64,000 bases of DNA. Source: JTS-RE37 sp963756115. GTDB lineage: Bacteria; Bacteroidota; Bacteroidia; Flavobacteriales; Flavobacteriaceae. A program made the translations under genes and the position numbers. Shown piece by piece: positions 46,972 to 57,301 of the stretch. Position 1 is the stretch's first letter, and each line of letters starts with the position of its first letter. Below the pieces are notes generated by a model. It was not told the origin of the DNA. It saw only the letters and a list, made by a program, of their open reading frames with translations, and made no database searches. The stretch is from NCBI GenBank assembly GCA_963756115.1, contig CAVWMN010000003.1, positions 434,001 to 498,000 on the forward strand, in the 5' to 3' direction.

Positions 46972-47736
46972 TTACATATTATATACCCCGCCATTTATGT
47001 CCAGGGTAGCGCCCGTAATAAAGCCATCGTATTCAGACCCCAAATATGCAACCGCTCGTGCCACGTCATCAGCGGTACCCGCCCTTTGGATTGGAATGCC
47101 TGCCGTTGTCGCCGCTGCTGATTCCTTAGATGTATGCGTATTGTGAAAGGAGGTTCCCAGAATAAGACCTGGAGCAACAGCGTTAACCCGTATTCCCTTA
47201 GGACCCAATTCTGAAGAGAGCGCCCGCGTGAATGTTAGTATGGCTCCTTTGCTGGTAGAATACGCAAGCGAACCGGGATGACCGCCTTTGCGCCCGGCAA
47301 GTGAGGCCAAATTAACAATGCTGGTATTGTCATTTTTTGCAAGATGGGTAACTGCAGCCCGCGTTACAAACATCATGGATGTAAGGTTGATATCCATTAC
47401 CTTTTGCCAGAACTCCACCTCCATTTCACTCAGCATTCTACGAGCCACCAGTGAACCTGCATTGTTAACAAGTATGTCTAAACCACCAAGTGCCGCTACT
47501 GTTTTTTCAACCAAAACATTCGCGTCAACTTCTTTCGTTAGATCACCACTTATGGCAACCGCTTTTTGCCCTTTGCCAACTGCATATTCAACCAATTGGT
47601 CCGCAGTATCGGAACTGGAAAAATAGTGGATGGCAACATGGGCGCCGCTATCGATAAAATGCCTGGTAATTGCTTCGCCAATTCCCTGAGCACCTGCGGT
47701 GATGAGTACGTTTTTTCCGGCTAGTTTGTTGTTCAT
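46972..47736 (-). CDS. SDR oxidoreductase in the alginate unit, copy 3
   Basis: 254 residues. TAGAQGIGEAI, NNAGS, VNLASLAG and YSTSKGA. Sister of the gene at 46100, 119 bp downstream. Both follow KdgF, an arrangement seen in flavobacterial alginate loci where an SDR turns DEH into KDG. Individual role cannot be separated from sequence. Confidence 0.85.
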   Translation of the reverse strand: MNNKLAGKNVLITAGAQGIGEAITRHFIDSGAHVAIHYFSSSDTADQLVEYAVGKGQKAVAISGDLTKEVDANVLVEKTVAALGGLDILVNNAGSLVARRMLSEMEVEFWQKVMDINLTSMMFVTRAAVTHLAKNDNTSIVNLASLAGRKGGHPGSLAYSTSKGAILTFTRALSSELGPKGIRVNAVAPGLILGTSFHNTHTSKESAAATTAGIPIQRAGTADDVARAVAYLGSEYDGFITGATLDINGGVYNM

Positions 47737-47825
47737 ATTCTGTAGATAATAATACTATTGATAACTTTAAACCAATTCTTATTTAGTCATGGAATTTTCG
47801 CGGATTGGACCAGCGATTTTTTTAA

Positions 47826-48203
47826 CTATGACTTTTTATCTCCAAAATAAGATACCCCACCACCACTTAGGAAATCTTCTCTTACCGGACTAAATGTGTC
47901 GATTAGTACCCCTTCTTCCAAACAAACTGCACTATGCAATAGATTAGGTTCAATATAAACTCCATCTCCTGCTTCTACAATTTTCTTTTCACCATTAATT
48001 ACGAATTCAAATTTACCTGAAACACAATAGGTGGCCTGGGTGTGAAAATGTTGATGAGGTGCCCCTAATGCCCCTTTCTCAAATTTCACTTTTACCATCA
48101 TGATCTGGTTATCGTAACCTAAAAACTTTCTTGATACTCCTCCACCAAGCTCTTCCCATTTCATTTCTTTTGTGATGATGTACTTTTCACTAAATCGTTT
48201 CAT
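47826..48203 (-). CDS. kdgF: KdgF-like cupin, unsaturated-uronate converting
   Basis: 125 residues, single cupin. Metal ligands in APHQHFHTQATYCVSG (two His, Gln) and NLLHSAVCLEEG (fourth His). KdgF proteins speed the ring opening of 4,5-unsaturated uronates to linear ketouronates such as DEH. Placed directly after PL17 (15-bp gap), which releases that product. Confidence 0.88.
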   Translation of the reverse strand: MKRFSEKYIITKEMKWEELGGGVSRKFLGYDNQIMMVKVKFEKGALGAPHQHFHTQATYCVSGKFEFVINGEKKIVEAGDGVYIEPNLLHSAVCLEEGVLIDTFSPVREDFLSGGGVSYFGDKKS

Positions 48204-48218
48204 AATTTTAATTTATTT

Positions 48219-50471
48219 CTATTTAAAATGATAAGGACCTGACCATTTATAACCCGTATCATTTATAGTTATTTGATGTTCTTTTGTTTTAGATGCATCG
48301 GTATTGCACAGGATAAACATCTTTGTGTGCCCCATCGTATCTTCAATGCTCACCGCGGTGTACTCAGCTGTATCAAGCATAACTTCCAACTTTGCAATAC
48401 TGCTGTATGAGTCAACGGCAAATTCAGATACAGGGCTGTAACTCCCATGAGGCTCTATGATGGATGCGAAAACGGTATTTTGCGTCTGCTTCCTTCGGAG
48501 CATCAGGGCTGCGTCCCTTCGTAGATTGAATTCGGGATCGTTTGCACCCAACCTTGTGAATAGCAGTTCGTCAAAACCTTTGGTAGCCGCGGTCAGGGAG
48601 TAAAAACGCCCCTTGTTCATCCACATGAATTTGGTGTTTTCTTCAGCAGGATTGCCCATACCTTCAACCCACAGGTGCTGGTAGCCATGTGCTTTGCCCA
48701 AAACATCGAGTACAGCAGAAGCCTCATATTCAAAATTAACCTGCATCACCTGCCCCATAAAATAAAAAGGCAGGTCGTATTGGTTGGGTTTATCAGAGGT
48801 CACTCTCATAAGGTCCAGCACATAAGGCTTTTCCAAACCATCCTCTTTTATTACCGCCATGGTACGGTGCAGTTCCGTTCCGGGATAGGCATTGCGTTCC
48901 TTTGCACTCACAACCTGAACGTCCCTGCCGGCACCGTCAAAAAAGTACAATTCCGGGTGATGCTTACTGCCAATTTCATATTCCCCCGTAAAATGGGAAG
49001 TTTCATTTTGGGTGATGGTGTTATGCGCTATGGTCTGTTTGGCCCAGGTGGTGTTCTCCTTTAAATAATTTCCACCTCCTTTTTGTTCGATATTCACGAA
49101 CCGGGCAAGCCCGTAATCCTGGATCACTTCATCCCCTTCTTCGAAAAGCGAAAAGGATAGTTTGTCATAATGGCCATGGCTCAAACCCTGGGCAGCGTAT
49201 TTGAAGACCAGGGTCAGCTCTTCATCGCCATACCGTAGGATGCCCACCCCGCCCTGTTTACCGTCCGCCCCGTCTGTGAGGTTGATTGACTTTTTCTGAA
49301 AGGGTATCGCTTTGCCATCCCGTATGCCGATAGCGACCGCAAGACCCGAATCATCCAGGAGTACCTCGTCCTGTTTTTCAGCAATACTCAAAAATTCCGG
49401 ATTGTGGCCCCCGTAGTGATAAGCGATATCGACCGCGGTGACCAATTCGCGGGAATAATAGGACATACCTTTTTGGGCATCGTTTAGCGTGAAGAATTCA
49501 CCATCCGCATCTGAAAGATTGATCAGGGTATAAACGGATTTCAGCAAAACACTATCCTTGTGTTCAAAGATCCGGATATCCGGCCTGGCATTATGCAAAC
49601 CTTCTGCGAAAATCAGAAATGGATACATGGCATATCGCTGATAATAAGGCCCTTCGGTGTAATATCCATCGGGAGAAAAAGGTTCATCTACGTTGGCCAG
49701 GAATCCTACTTGCTGGCCTTCCTCCCTGATCAGGCCGCCATCATTGTCCCGGGCACCTGCTTCAAGGCCGTCGTCTTTCAATCCATACAGCGCCCTATCT
49801 ATTAACTCATTGTCATTCATTACCAATCCTATCATGCCTACCGCGGCATTACCCCAGGTACTATGGTTATGTACCCGGTTAAAGAACTGCGGGTTCCCTA
49901 CGGAGATAAAATCGGCAAATGGGCGGAACAGGTTTTTCTCCAGGGAGTTGCGCTCTTTTTTAGTAAGCCAGTCATAGATACAGTCGTAAGCCTGACTCAC
50001 ATACACCAGCCAGTTGGAATCATTGAGGCATTGCCAGAACAACTTTCCGCGGGCATAGGATCTTTCCTGGGGATGCACCGGAAGATCCTTGTACATAGCC
50101 TCATATTGGAACAACATATCGCGGATATAGATGGCATATTTCTCATTCCCCAGAATCTGGAACAATACCCCTGCTTTTTGCAAAATCAAAAAATTGCGCT
50201 TGTGCCGCTCGTGGGTATACCCCCCGGAAAAATCTTTTGGGATGGGAGTTTCAATACCCAGCGCGATTTCGGCATCCACCTCTTCCCTTACCTTTTGCAG
50301 CGTGGCATCGAAAAGCGGTACCGTGCCCAATTCTTTTTTAATTTTCGCTACCCCGGTTTTGGTCAGTATCAGATTGGGATGTTCCTGGCAGAGCCCACGG
50401 TTTGGGATCATTGTAAACCCCATGGTAAAAACCATTAGGAGAAAACCTATATGTTTTACTGGTCCTATCAT
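48219..50471 (-). CDS. PL17 oligoalginate lyase
   Basis: 750 residues with signal peptide (IGFLLMVFTMGFTM). N-terminal alpha-toroid with catalytic-region motifs HNHSTWGNAAVGMIG and GYYTEGPYYQRYAMYPF (Tyr). C-terminal heparinase II/III-like beta domain with GLSHGHYDKLSFSLFE, WAKQTIAHNTITQNE and VLDLMRV. Exolytic enzyme releasing unsaturated monouronate from oligoalginate, in the periplasm. One base separates it from the PL6 gene. Confidence 0.92.
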   Translation of the reverse strand: MIGPVKHIGFLLMVFTMGFTMIPNRGLCQEHPNLILTKTGVAKIKKELGTVPLFDATLQKVREEVDAEIALGIETPIPKDFSGGYTHERHKRNFLILQKAGVLFQILGNEKYAIYIRDMLFQYEAMYKDLPVHPQERSYARGKLFWQCLNDSNWLVYVSQAYDCIYDWLTKKERNSLEKNLFRPFADFISVGNPQFFNRVHNHSTWGNAAVGMIGLVMNDNELIDRALYGLKDDGLEAGARDNDGGLIREEGQQVGFLANVDEPFSPDGYYTEGPYYQRYAMYPFLIFAEGLHNARPDIRIFEHKDSVLLKSVYTLINLSDADGEFFTLNDAQKGMSYYSRELVTAVDIAYHYGGHNPEFLSIAEKQDEVLLDDSGLAVAIGIRDGKAIPFQKKSINLTDGADGKQGGVGILRYGDEELTLVFKYAAQGLSHGHYDKLSFSLFEEGDEVIQDYGLARFVNIEQKGGGNYLKENTTWAKQTIAHNTITQNETSHFTGEYEIGSKHHPELYFFDGAGRDVQVVSAKERNAYPGTELHRTMAVIKEDGLEKPYVLDLMRVTSDKPNQYDLPFYFMGQVMQVNFEYEASAVLDVLGKAHGYQHLWVEGMGNPAEENTKFMWMNKGRFYSLTAATKGFDELLFTRLGANDPEFNLRRDAALMLRRKQTQNTVFASIIEPHGSYSPVSEFAVDSYSSIAKLEVMLDTAEYTAVSIEDTMGHTKMFILCNTDASKTKEHQITINDTGYKWSGPYHFK

Positions 50472-50472
50472 T

Positions 50473-52803
50473 TTACCGGGTCTTGATCCCCAAATCGGAA
50501 CCGTCGGTGGCCTTTCCTTTTAAGGGGGAATCGTTACGTAGGTCATATGTTCCGTCAGAAAACCCAGGGGGCAGGCTCCATTGGTTTTCGATCATATATT
50601 TTTGATCGCCGGTGACGATCATCGTATCCGAGTTGTAAAAATTATTGTTCCGGATCTGCACTATAGGCTCCCCAACAACCAAATGCATGTTAATGGGCTT
50701 GCTGTCTATAAAAATGTTGTCTTTTATTTCGATCTCCTGAACGCCATATAATGATACTGCTGCATCATACTTGTTTTTCGCGCCAAGGCCAACCTGATCA
50801 AAAACATTATGCTCTATCTCCAAAAACGGACCAAAGGTACTTTCGTCTTTTCCCCCTCTATATAAACGCAGTGCAGCTCCCTGAAGTTCCGTGATTGTGT
50901 TGTTTTTCATCAGGAAGTATTCTACGTTATAAGCTCCGATATCATCCGTTTCATTGTCCAATGCGGCAATATTACCTGTTATGTTCTTAAAGGTTGAATT
51001 CTGAATACTGATGGTGTCCGCGAAGGTGCCTTTGGCAGCGCGTAGTACATCGAAAGAATGGTTTACAATTAAGTCTTTGAACTCGCAATTATCGATGAAC
51101 AATTTGTAATTATCGATCATGGAGTTCTTACTGGTGCTTATCACTGAATTACCGGCATAATCAGGCGATTTTGCTCCGTCGAATACGATGTTTACCAAAG
51201 ATAAGCTACCCCCGTTCCGGATTTCGAAAGCCATCATCCTTTCAAACAGAATAGTTGCTTTTTCTGTTCCGGACGTTTTAATAGTAAGGGGGTGGTTTAT
51301 TTTTACGGATTTAGTCAATAAGTAGGTTTCCCCTGCTTCCAGTTCTATAATATCTCCTGGTTCCGATTCCTTTACAACATCATGCAAGGTGTTGATACCA
51401 GCGGCTGCTTTAATGGTTTTGCCAGAATTTAATATTACACTTGGATCTGCCTTGGAATACCAGGCTGTTCCCGTATTATCTTTCGTTGCAATATCCGGAC
51501 TTATTGTAACCTTATTTTTTAGTTTATCTGACGTAGGGATTAAAAAACCCTGTTCATTTTTAACCAATTGGATATCCGCAGTTTCAAAACCAACAGGAAT
51601 AGTGGTTGTTACGTTTTTTCCCAGGATGTTCCCTTTAAAGGTAATTCCGCTGATATCATCATAAACCGTGAAAAGATCTTTCCTGCTTTCATGGTATAAA
51701 ATATTGTCTGAAAATTCCGAGGACCTCGGTGCCTGACTTCGTTCAGCATCACTCCCGGCACAAAAAAGGATATTGTCGCAATTTATAAACGTGTTGTTGT
51801 TTACTTTTGATTCAATTACGGGGACGTACCTATTTGGCGGTGAATCCGGCACCCCATTCATCATAACGAATGCTCCTCTGAAACGATATCCGGTTAAGCC
51901 AACGTGGTAATTATTAATAACCGTTTGTCTTTCGTTGATTACCCGAACGCCACCTGTACTCGGTTTTCCATTGCCAATGAATACATTGCCATCAACCAGT
52001 GTTTCATTGCCATGACGCATTGTTAAAGTCCCCGTACATTCAAAAAAGGTGTTGTACTTAAAGGTATTTTGACAGGATTTGTTTGATATGATCTCGTGTT
52101 CGCCGTTACACCTGTCAAAATAATTAGACTCCACCAGGGTATTCGAATTTTCCAATGCATTATGACTGGTTCCTATCCGTAACGTTTCGCCCCCATTATT
52201 GCCATAGGTGGGACGTGGTCCAAAATAGTTATGGTCTATTCTGTGATTATTTTCCCTGCTCTCCTCTGTATCTAAGCCAACGATCATCGTTACACCCAGA
52301 TTCTTCTTTCCGGAAATATGGTTGTGATCTATACGATTATTTTTTCCATAAATGGTAACCCAATAATCCTGGTCCTGCCGTTCGGGATTGTTGTAATTAT
52401 CAATAACACATTCGGTTAACCGGGAATTATTTGCCATTTCTTCCCTGTTCTTCCTAAAAGAAATTACAGCATCTGTTGGCGTATAGCCATTTTTAAAGAC
52501 CAAACCTTTAACGATTAAATGCTCACCGGCAATTCTTAAATTAGAAGCTCCTTCCAGAATAACTTTTCCCTTTTCTTCAACGGTTAGCGTAATTGGTTTT
52601 TCAGCCGTTCCGTTTGCGTCGAATAAAAGTTCAGCATCCGTCCATGTTCCGTTTGCAAGCACAATACTATCACCCGGTTGTACATTTCGGAGCATTTCTT
52701 CAAACTCTGCTACATCCTTTACAGTCCCAGTTTGCTGTTCTGTAGCACATGATAGGGCTGCGATAAGAAGAAGCATGGAAAAATAGTTGGGAAGGTGTCT
52801 CAT
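50473..52803 (-). CDS. PL6 alginate lyase, lipoprotein, copy 1
   Basis: 776 residues from the ATG at 52803; an upstream in-frame ATG at 52836 lies inside the operator and is rejected. Signal MRHLPNYFSMLLLIAALSC is a lipoprotein signal. Two parallel beta-helix domains; catalytic pair K242 (ISNKSCQN) and R263 (TLTMRHGN), 21 residues apart as in characterised two-domain PL6 enzymes. Likely surface-exposed, acting on alginate. Confidence 0.9.
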   Translation of the reverse strand: MRHLPNYFSMLLLIAALSCATEQQTGTVKDVAEFEEMLRNVQPGDSIVLANGTWTDAELLFDANGTAEKPITLTVEEKGKVILEGASNLRIAGEHLIVKGLVFKNGYTPTDAVISFRKNREEMANNSRLTECVIDNYNNPERQDQDYWVTIYGKNNRIDHNHISGKKNLGVTMIVGLDTEESRENNHRIDHNYFGPRPTYGNNGGETLRIGTSHNALENSNTLVESNYFDRCNGEHEIISNKSCQNTFKYNTFFECTGTLTMRHGNETLVDGNVFIGNGKPSTGGVRVINERQTVINNYHVGLTGYRFRGAFVMMNGVPDSPPNRYVPVIESKVNNNTFINCDNILFCAGSDAERSQAPRSSEFSDNILYHESRKDLFTVYDDISGITFKGNILGKNVTTTIPVGFETADIQLVKNEQGFLIPTSDKLKNKVTISPDIATKDNTGTAWYSKADPSVILNSGKTIKAAAGINTLHDVVKESEPGDIIELEAGETYLLTKSVKINHPLTIKTSGTEKATILFERMMAFEIRNGGSLSLVNIVFDGAKSPDYAGNSVISTSKNSMIDNYKLFIDNCEFKDLIVNHSFDVLRAAKGTFADTISIQNSTFKNITGNIAALDNETDDIGAYNVEYFLMKNNTITELQGAALRLYRGGKDESTFGPFLEIEHNVFDQVGLGAKNKYDAAVSLYGVQEIEIKDNIFIDSKPINMHLVVGEPIVQIRNNNFYNSDTMIVTGDQKYMIENQWSLPPGFSDGTYDLRNDSPLKGKATDGSDLGIKTR

Positions 52804-52811
52804 GTCCAAAA

Positions 52812-52836
52812 TTGGTTTACCAGTTTGGTTTACCAA
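52812..52836 (-). promoter_or_regulatory. Operator B: paired half-sites before PL6-PL17 unit
   Basis: TTGGTTTACCA at 52812 and TTGGTTTACCAAA at 52825, 13 bp apart. Minus-strand TATTTTTG overlaps the distal half-site. The operator ends eight bases before the start codon, so the transcript leader must be very short or the operator is transcribed. Confidence 0.8.
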
Positions 52837-53091
52837 AAATACATATTTTTATGGAACCACCAAATATTTAACATAAAATCCATCGACCGTACCCTTAACA
52901 ACGTATGACCCCCGCGAATTCTATACTTCCCCAAATGCGGGCATTGCCCCAGGCTACCGTTGCAACAGGGCATGCTGCAAAAGAATTTCAGCCCACGTTT
53001 CCTGTAAAACACCACTGGAAAAAGTGCAGGAGTAAGCTAGAGTTGAAGTTGTAGCGATCGTATTACTTTTTTCAGATGTATGACAGTATGA

Positions 53092-54849
53092 TCACAGACT
53101 GGAATGCAATTTCGGTTTGGCACTGCGCTTTAACAAATAGCCAATAAGGGAAATGATCAGGGCACAGACCACAAAGAGGACCCTTCCCCAAAGCGGGTTG
53201 GGAATGAGGGCCATTAACAAAATTCCCCCGCTCATAGCCATTACCATATTGCCCAATTTTCGCCTTTGCTGACTGTCGTACTCATCTTGTTGATCATCTG
53301 CAATATAGGGCGTTTCCAAATCTTCGAAAAAGCGATCTGTTTCGAGTTTATGATCGTCCTTCGCTTCCTTGTAGAATAAGGAAGTTGCCCAGAAAAAACC
53401 AGCAGTGATGAATACATGGCCGGCAACTGTCAGAATTATATTCATGTCAATAATTTCCCGTTCGGTTAGCGGGCTGATACCAATCATTGCCGCAAATACT
53501 TCCGGGGTAAACACATACATAACCACCCAGGAAACTAAAAATCCTACTGCGATAGTAGCCCAGGGTGCCCATTTAGGGGTCTTTTTTACAACAATACCAA
53601 CAACTAACGGCACCATCATCGGCACCTGGACCATCGTGGATACGGACATCATCAATTCAAATAAACTAAGTTTTTCCAGCGATGCGAAATACAGCGCAGC
53701 CACAATTATTCCCAACCCGCTGATAAAGCTGATCAGTTGACTGAGCCGCAACAGCTTTTTGTCATCGGTTTGTTTGTTCCTTTTGGCAAGAAATGGCTGG
53801 TAGATACTCCGAACAAAGATTCCTGCGTTTTTGTTGAGTGCCGAGTCCATGGAAGACATGGATGCGGCAAAAAGGCCGGCCATCAACAACCCTACAGTAC
53901 CTATTGGCATGGCATTTCGGGCGAACACCAGGTATACCGCATCTGCCGCCTTGTTGCCCAGTTGCGGATAGACCGCTGCGGCATCCGGGTATAAGGTGGC
54001 CGCTGCCCAGGGGGGGATAAACCATATAATGCTTCCCACTCCCATAAGCGTCATGGCCAATATGGCTGCTTTACGGGCGTTGAAAGAATCCTTTGCGTTA
54101 AGCCATCGAAACGAATCATGAAGATTCATCATGGTTATGACCTGTTTCGGTAAAAAGAAGATAAATGTTCCGAATAATATTAACGGATAATTCATATTGG
54201 GGCCTATGATAAAACCACCTGGAAAATCTTTAACTATATTCACCGGGCCGTCTACCATTACCAATGCTACCACCGCGCAGGCTACAGAAACAACTGCCAC
54301 TACCAAAGTTTGAACAAAATCAGAAGCAACAACTCCCCAGGCACCTGAAAGTACCGATACGAAAAGTACGGTCAGTCCAATCGAAATAATGGTTAAAGAC
54401 ATATCTGCATCGAAAACGGCACTGGTGAACACCCCCAGGGCGTTCAACCAAACACCCGCATTTAGGAAGGAGAATGCGATCAACGCCCACGCAAAAAATG
54501 TTTCATTTTCATGGCCAAATCGCCCTCTTATTGCTTCGGTGGGTACATCCACCCTCATTTGCCTGAACCGATGGGAGAAGTACGCCCACCCGCAAAAGAA
54601 GGCAAAGGTATTACCAATATACACGGCGACTATGGCAAATCCGTCTGTGAAGGCTTTACCTGCCGCGCCAGTGAAGGTCACGGCTGAGAATTGCGCCATA
54701 AAAGCGGTAGCCCCTACCATCCACCACAACATCCTGCCGCCTCCCCGAAAATAATCGCTCGTGGATTTACTTGCCATTCGAGAAAATACAACGCCAATTG
54801 CAAGGATCAGTACAAAGTATATAGCTATTACTAGATAATCATAAAACAT
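53092..54849 (-). CDS. SSS-family sodium:solute symporter
   Basis: 585 residues, about 13-14 helices. N-terminal YLVIAIYFVLILAIGVVFSR and RMLWWMVGATAFMAQFSAV are standard; DSALNKNAGIFVRS in the later helices is the sodium-site region. Likely brings uronates or oligouronates into the cytoplasm with sodium. Last gene of the 62370 unit, 12 bp after the Gfo/Idh gene. Confidence 0.9.
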   Translation of the reverse strand: MFYDYLVIAIYFVLILAIGVVFSRMASKSTSDYFRGGGRMLWWMVGATAFMAQFSAVTFTGAAGKAFTDGFAIVAVYIGNTFAFFCGWAYFSHRFRQMRVDVPTEAIRGRFGHENETFFAWALIAFSFLNAGVWLNALGVFTSAVFDADMSLTIISIGLTVLFVSVLSGAWGVVASDFVQTLVVAVVSVACAVVALVMVDGPVNIVKDFPGGFIIGPNMNYPLILFGTFIFFLPKQVITMMNLHDSFRWLNAKDSFNARKAAILAMTLMGVGSIIWFIPPWAAATLYPDAAAVYPQLGNKAADAVYLVFARNAMPIGTVGLLMAGLFAASMSSMDSALNKNAGIFVRSIYQPFLAKRNKQTDDKKLLRLSQLISFISGLGIIVAALYFASLEKLSLFELMMSVSTMVQVPMMVPLVVGIVVKKTPKWAPWATIAVGFLVSWVVMYVFTPEVFAAMIGISPLTEREIIDMNIILTVAGHVFITAGFFWATSLFYKEAKDDHKLETDRFFEDLETPYIADDQQDEYDSQQRRKLGNMVMAMSGGILLMALIPNPLWGRVLFVVCALIISLIGYLLKRSAKPKLHSSL

Positions 54850-54861
54850 AGTTTTTCCTTT

Positions 54862-56001
54862 TTATTGCAGATGACGAACATCTGTCCAGTTATCATTCTT
54901 TCTGATTAAATCAATGAGTTGCTGGTACAGACTACCCTCTTTGAAGGATTGATATGGTGAGAATGTTTCGCCATTGATATCTTTCACAAATTCCCGAACC
55001 AGGTAATGCCAGTTTCGCTCCGTATCGCTATCGATTTTTGGTTGATTATCCGCTATTTCCTGAGGTATGGGCAACTCTTCCCATGTTTTGTTTTCACCAT
55101 ACAAATACAGCGGGCCCATGCCATAGTGGCCCTCAATGTAAATCGCGCCCTTTGTACCATAAAATACAATATGGTTCTCCTGAAATTTGGGGTTCAGTCC
55201 GCCATGTTTGAAAAGTATGGAAACCGGCTTGGCAGCAAATTCACTTTCCAATTGTGCCAACACGGTATAGGACCACTCCACATTACTTTCTCCCCATTTC
55301 AGGGAAGGGTCATTCAGGTCTTCGGGGATAAAGTCCCGCCTGGTTTTGAAATTATGCACACCTTCTACGATAGGCGCTTTGCCCAAGTCATCACGCACTT
55401 CTCCAATTATCGAGACTATTTTTTCGCCGATTACGGATGTTGCAATTGAAATCATATGGGTAAAGTTGTTGTTAAGTCGGCCGCCGCCGTCTTCTTTCCG
55501 GTGCGACCATCCAAAAGGAATGTTCCGCTCCAGGTTGAAATGCGATATGAACTCGGCTTCCACAGGTTCGCCGATTGCACCATTTGCAACGAGCTGCCTA
55601 GCGTGTTGAATGTGTGGCATATATCTGAAGCTGGAAGCAAACGCCGTTTTTACTTTTTTCTTTTGTGCCAGTTGGTACAATTCTAAAGCTGATGCCCCGG
55701 TATCAGTAAGTGGCTTGTCGCTGAATACATGACATCCAAACTCGATTGCCTGTTTAATTGGTTCATAATGGGCGCCACCTGGCGTGGCAATGGAAACGAT
55801 ATCGGGTTGGCACTCCTTCAATGCCTGTTGCCAATCTGTGCCAGAATAGGGAATATCCATTTTACTGGCCACCTTTTTTACAACACTTGGTGTTCTGCCT
55901 ACTATACCCACTACCTCGACTCCAAATGCCCGAAATGCATCGGCATGGCCCTGACCGGCAAATCCTGTTCCTGATATGAGTACTTTTAACTTTTTGTCCA
56001 T
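54862..56001 (-). CDS. Gfo/Idh/MocA oxidoreductase in the alginate unit
   Basis: 379 residues. Rossmann motif LISGTGFAGQGHADAF, HVFSDKPLTDTG (KP site) near residue 94, and GGGRLNNNFTHMI in the substrate region. Placed between the mannonate dehydratase-like gene and the symporter gene. NAD(P)-dependent interconversion of a uronate, aldonate or keto-acid is likely; substrate unknown. Confidence 0.85.
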   Translation of the reverse strand: MDKKLKVLISGTGFAGQGHADAFRAFGVEVVGIVGRTPSVVKKVASKMDIPYSGTDWQQALKECQPDIVSIATPGGAHYEPIKQAIEFGCHVFSDKPLTDTGASALELYQLAQKKKVKTAFASSFRYMPHIQHARQLVANGAIGEPVEAEFISHFNLERNIPFGWSHRKEDGGGRLNNNFTHMISIATSVIGEKIVSIIGEVRDDLGKAPIVEGVHNFKTRRDFIPEDLNDPSLKWGESNVEWSYTVLAQLESEFAAKPVSILFKHGGLNPKFQENHIVFYGTKGAIYIEGHYGMGPLYLYGENKTWEELPIPQEIADNQPKIDSDTERNWHYLVREFVKDINGETFSPYQSFKEGSLYQQLIDLIRKNDNWTDVRHLQ

Positions 56002-56046
56002 TTATCTATAATTTTGATTAACTGTTTCTTCTGTTGGCAGCATTTC

Positions 56047-57264
56047 TTACCAATTCCATAAGGTGCCATCTTCCAACCGATTTATTGGCAGGTATGAACG
56101 CTTATAAGGGTAATTCTTTCCGGCCTCCTCGTCGTAATCAATTCCCCAACCAGGTATGTCATCCATATACAGCAATCCTTCTTTTAATTCAACTTTGTAG
56201 CGGAACACCTCATTGAGCTCAGGGGTTCCAAAACCGATAAATTCCTGAATGCCGAAATTTGGTGCCCAAAGATTAAAATGCATATGGGCCATCAGGCAGA
56301 CCGGCGACAGGTCGGGTGCTCCGTGTGGAGCCATACGCACATGATATAAGGACGCAAAATCTGCTAATTTTTTTAAGGGAGTTAATCCGCCACCATGGGT
56401 GGCCGCAGTTCGCACATAATCTATCCACTGGTTTTGTATCATCTGCTTGGCATCCCAGAGCGTGTTGAATTTTTCCCCTGTTGCCAACGGAGTATCGGTA
56501 TGTTCCCTAACGACTTTATATCCTTCGGCATTTTCCGTAGATACGGCATCCTCTATAAAAAGTAACTTATAGGGTTCCAATAGTTTCCCCAATCGGGATG
56601 CCTCGATAGGGGTCAGTCTGCTATGCACATCGTGGCAAAGGGCTACTTCATAACCAAATTTCTCCCGTGCCTGTTTAAAGAGTTCGGGAATGAAATTCAT
56701 GTATTTTGTGGTAGACCACTCTTGTTCCGGCGGTAAGGGCCTGTTGCCCTGTAATTCGTAATAGTTCTTTTTGCCCTCCATGGTACCGTACGTACCCTTC
56801 GTATTGGGAAGGGCACATTGTAAGCGCACAGCTTTGTATCCCTCTTTTATCATTGTGCCCAGGTTATCCAGGACTTCTTCTATCGTTTCCCCATTGGCAT
56901 GACCGTATACCGTGACCCCCTTCCTGCTTTTTCCGCCGAGTAGCTGATAGACCGGCATATTGGCAAGCTTTCCCTTGATATCCCAAAGGGCCATATCTAT
57001 AGCGCCAATAGCAGCAATACTCACAGCACCGTTTTGCCAGTAGGCTCCTTTGTACAGATACTGCCAAATATCCTCGATCTGATGGGCATCCATCCCGAGA
57101 AGACAGGGAACGATGTGTTCCTCTAAATAGGCCACTACGGCCATTTCCCTCCCGTTAAGGGTGGCATCCCCAAGCCCGTATGTGCCATCTTCCGTTATGA
57201 TCTTAACAGTGATGAAATTGCGGCCCGGGCTGCAAACAAAAACTTTTATATCCTTTATTCTCAT
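56047..57264 (-). CDS. Enolase-superfamily dehydratase, D-mannonate dehydratase (ManD) type
   Basis: The start at 57264 (MRIKDIKVFVCSPGRNF) gives 405 residues, the usual ManD length; an open upstream extension overlaps the PL7 gene end and is rejected. Motifs VYGHANGETIEE, HDVHSRLTPIEASRLG, FIEDAVSTEN, PLATGEKFNTLWDA and the characteristic C-terminus RLEDGTLWNW are all present. It would dehydrate D-mannonate (or D-gluconate) to KDG. Unusual inside an alginate unit. Confidence 0.88.
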   Translation of the reverse strand: MRIKDIKVFVCSPGRNFITVKIITEDGTYGLGDATLNGREMAVVAYLEEHIVPCLLGMDAHQIEDIWQYLYKGAYWQNGAVSIAAIGAIDMALWDIKGKLANMPVYQLLGGKSRKGVTVYGHANGETIEEVLDNLGTMIKEGYKAVRLQCALPNTKGTYGTMEGKKNYYELQGNRPLPPEQEWSTTKYMNFIPELFKQAREKFGYEVALCHDVHSRLTPIEASRLGKLLEPYKLLFIEDAVSTENAEGYKVVREHTDTPLATGEKFNTLWDAKQMIQNQWIDYVRTAATHGGGLTPLKKLADFASLYHVRMAPHGAPDLSPVCLMAHMHFNLWAPNFGIQEFIGFGTPELNEVFRYKVELKEGLLYMDDIPGWGIDYDEEAGKNYPYKRSYLPINRLEDGTLWNW

Positions 57265-57301
57265 CTTTATCTCTTCTGAATCCGCTTTGCTTTTAATGAA
57301 C

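Noticed and set aside
52804..52836. N-terminal extension of PL6 copy 1 to an upstream ATG
   Set aside because: The extension lies inside the GntR-type operator, and the lipoprotein signal begins at 52803.
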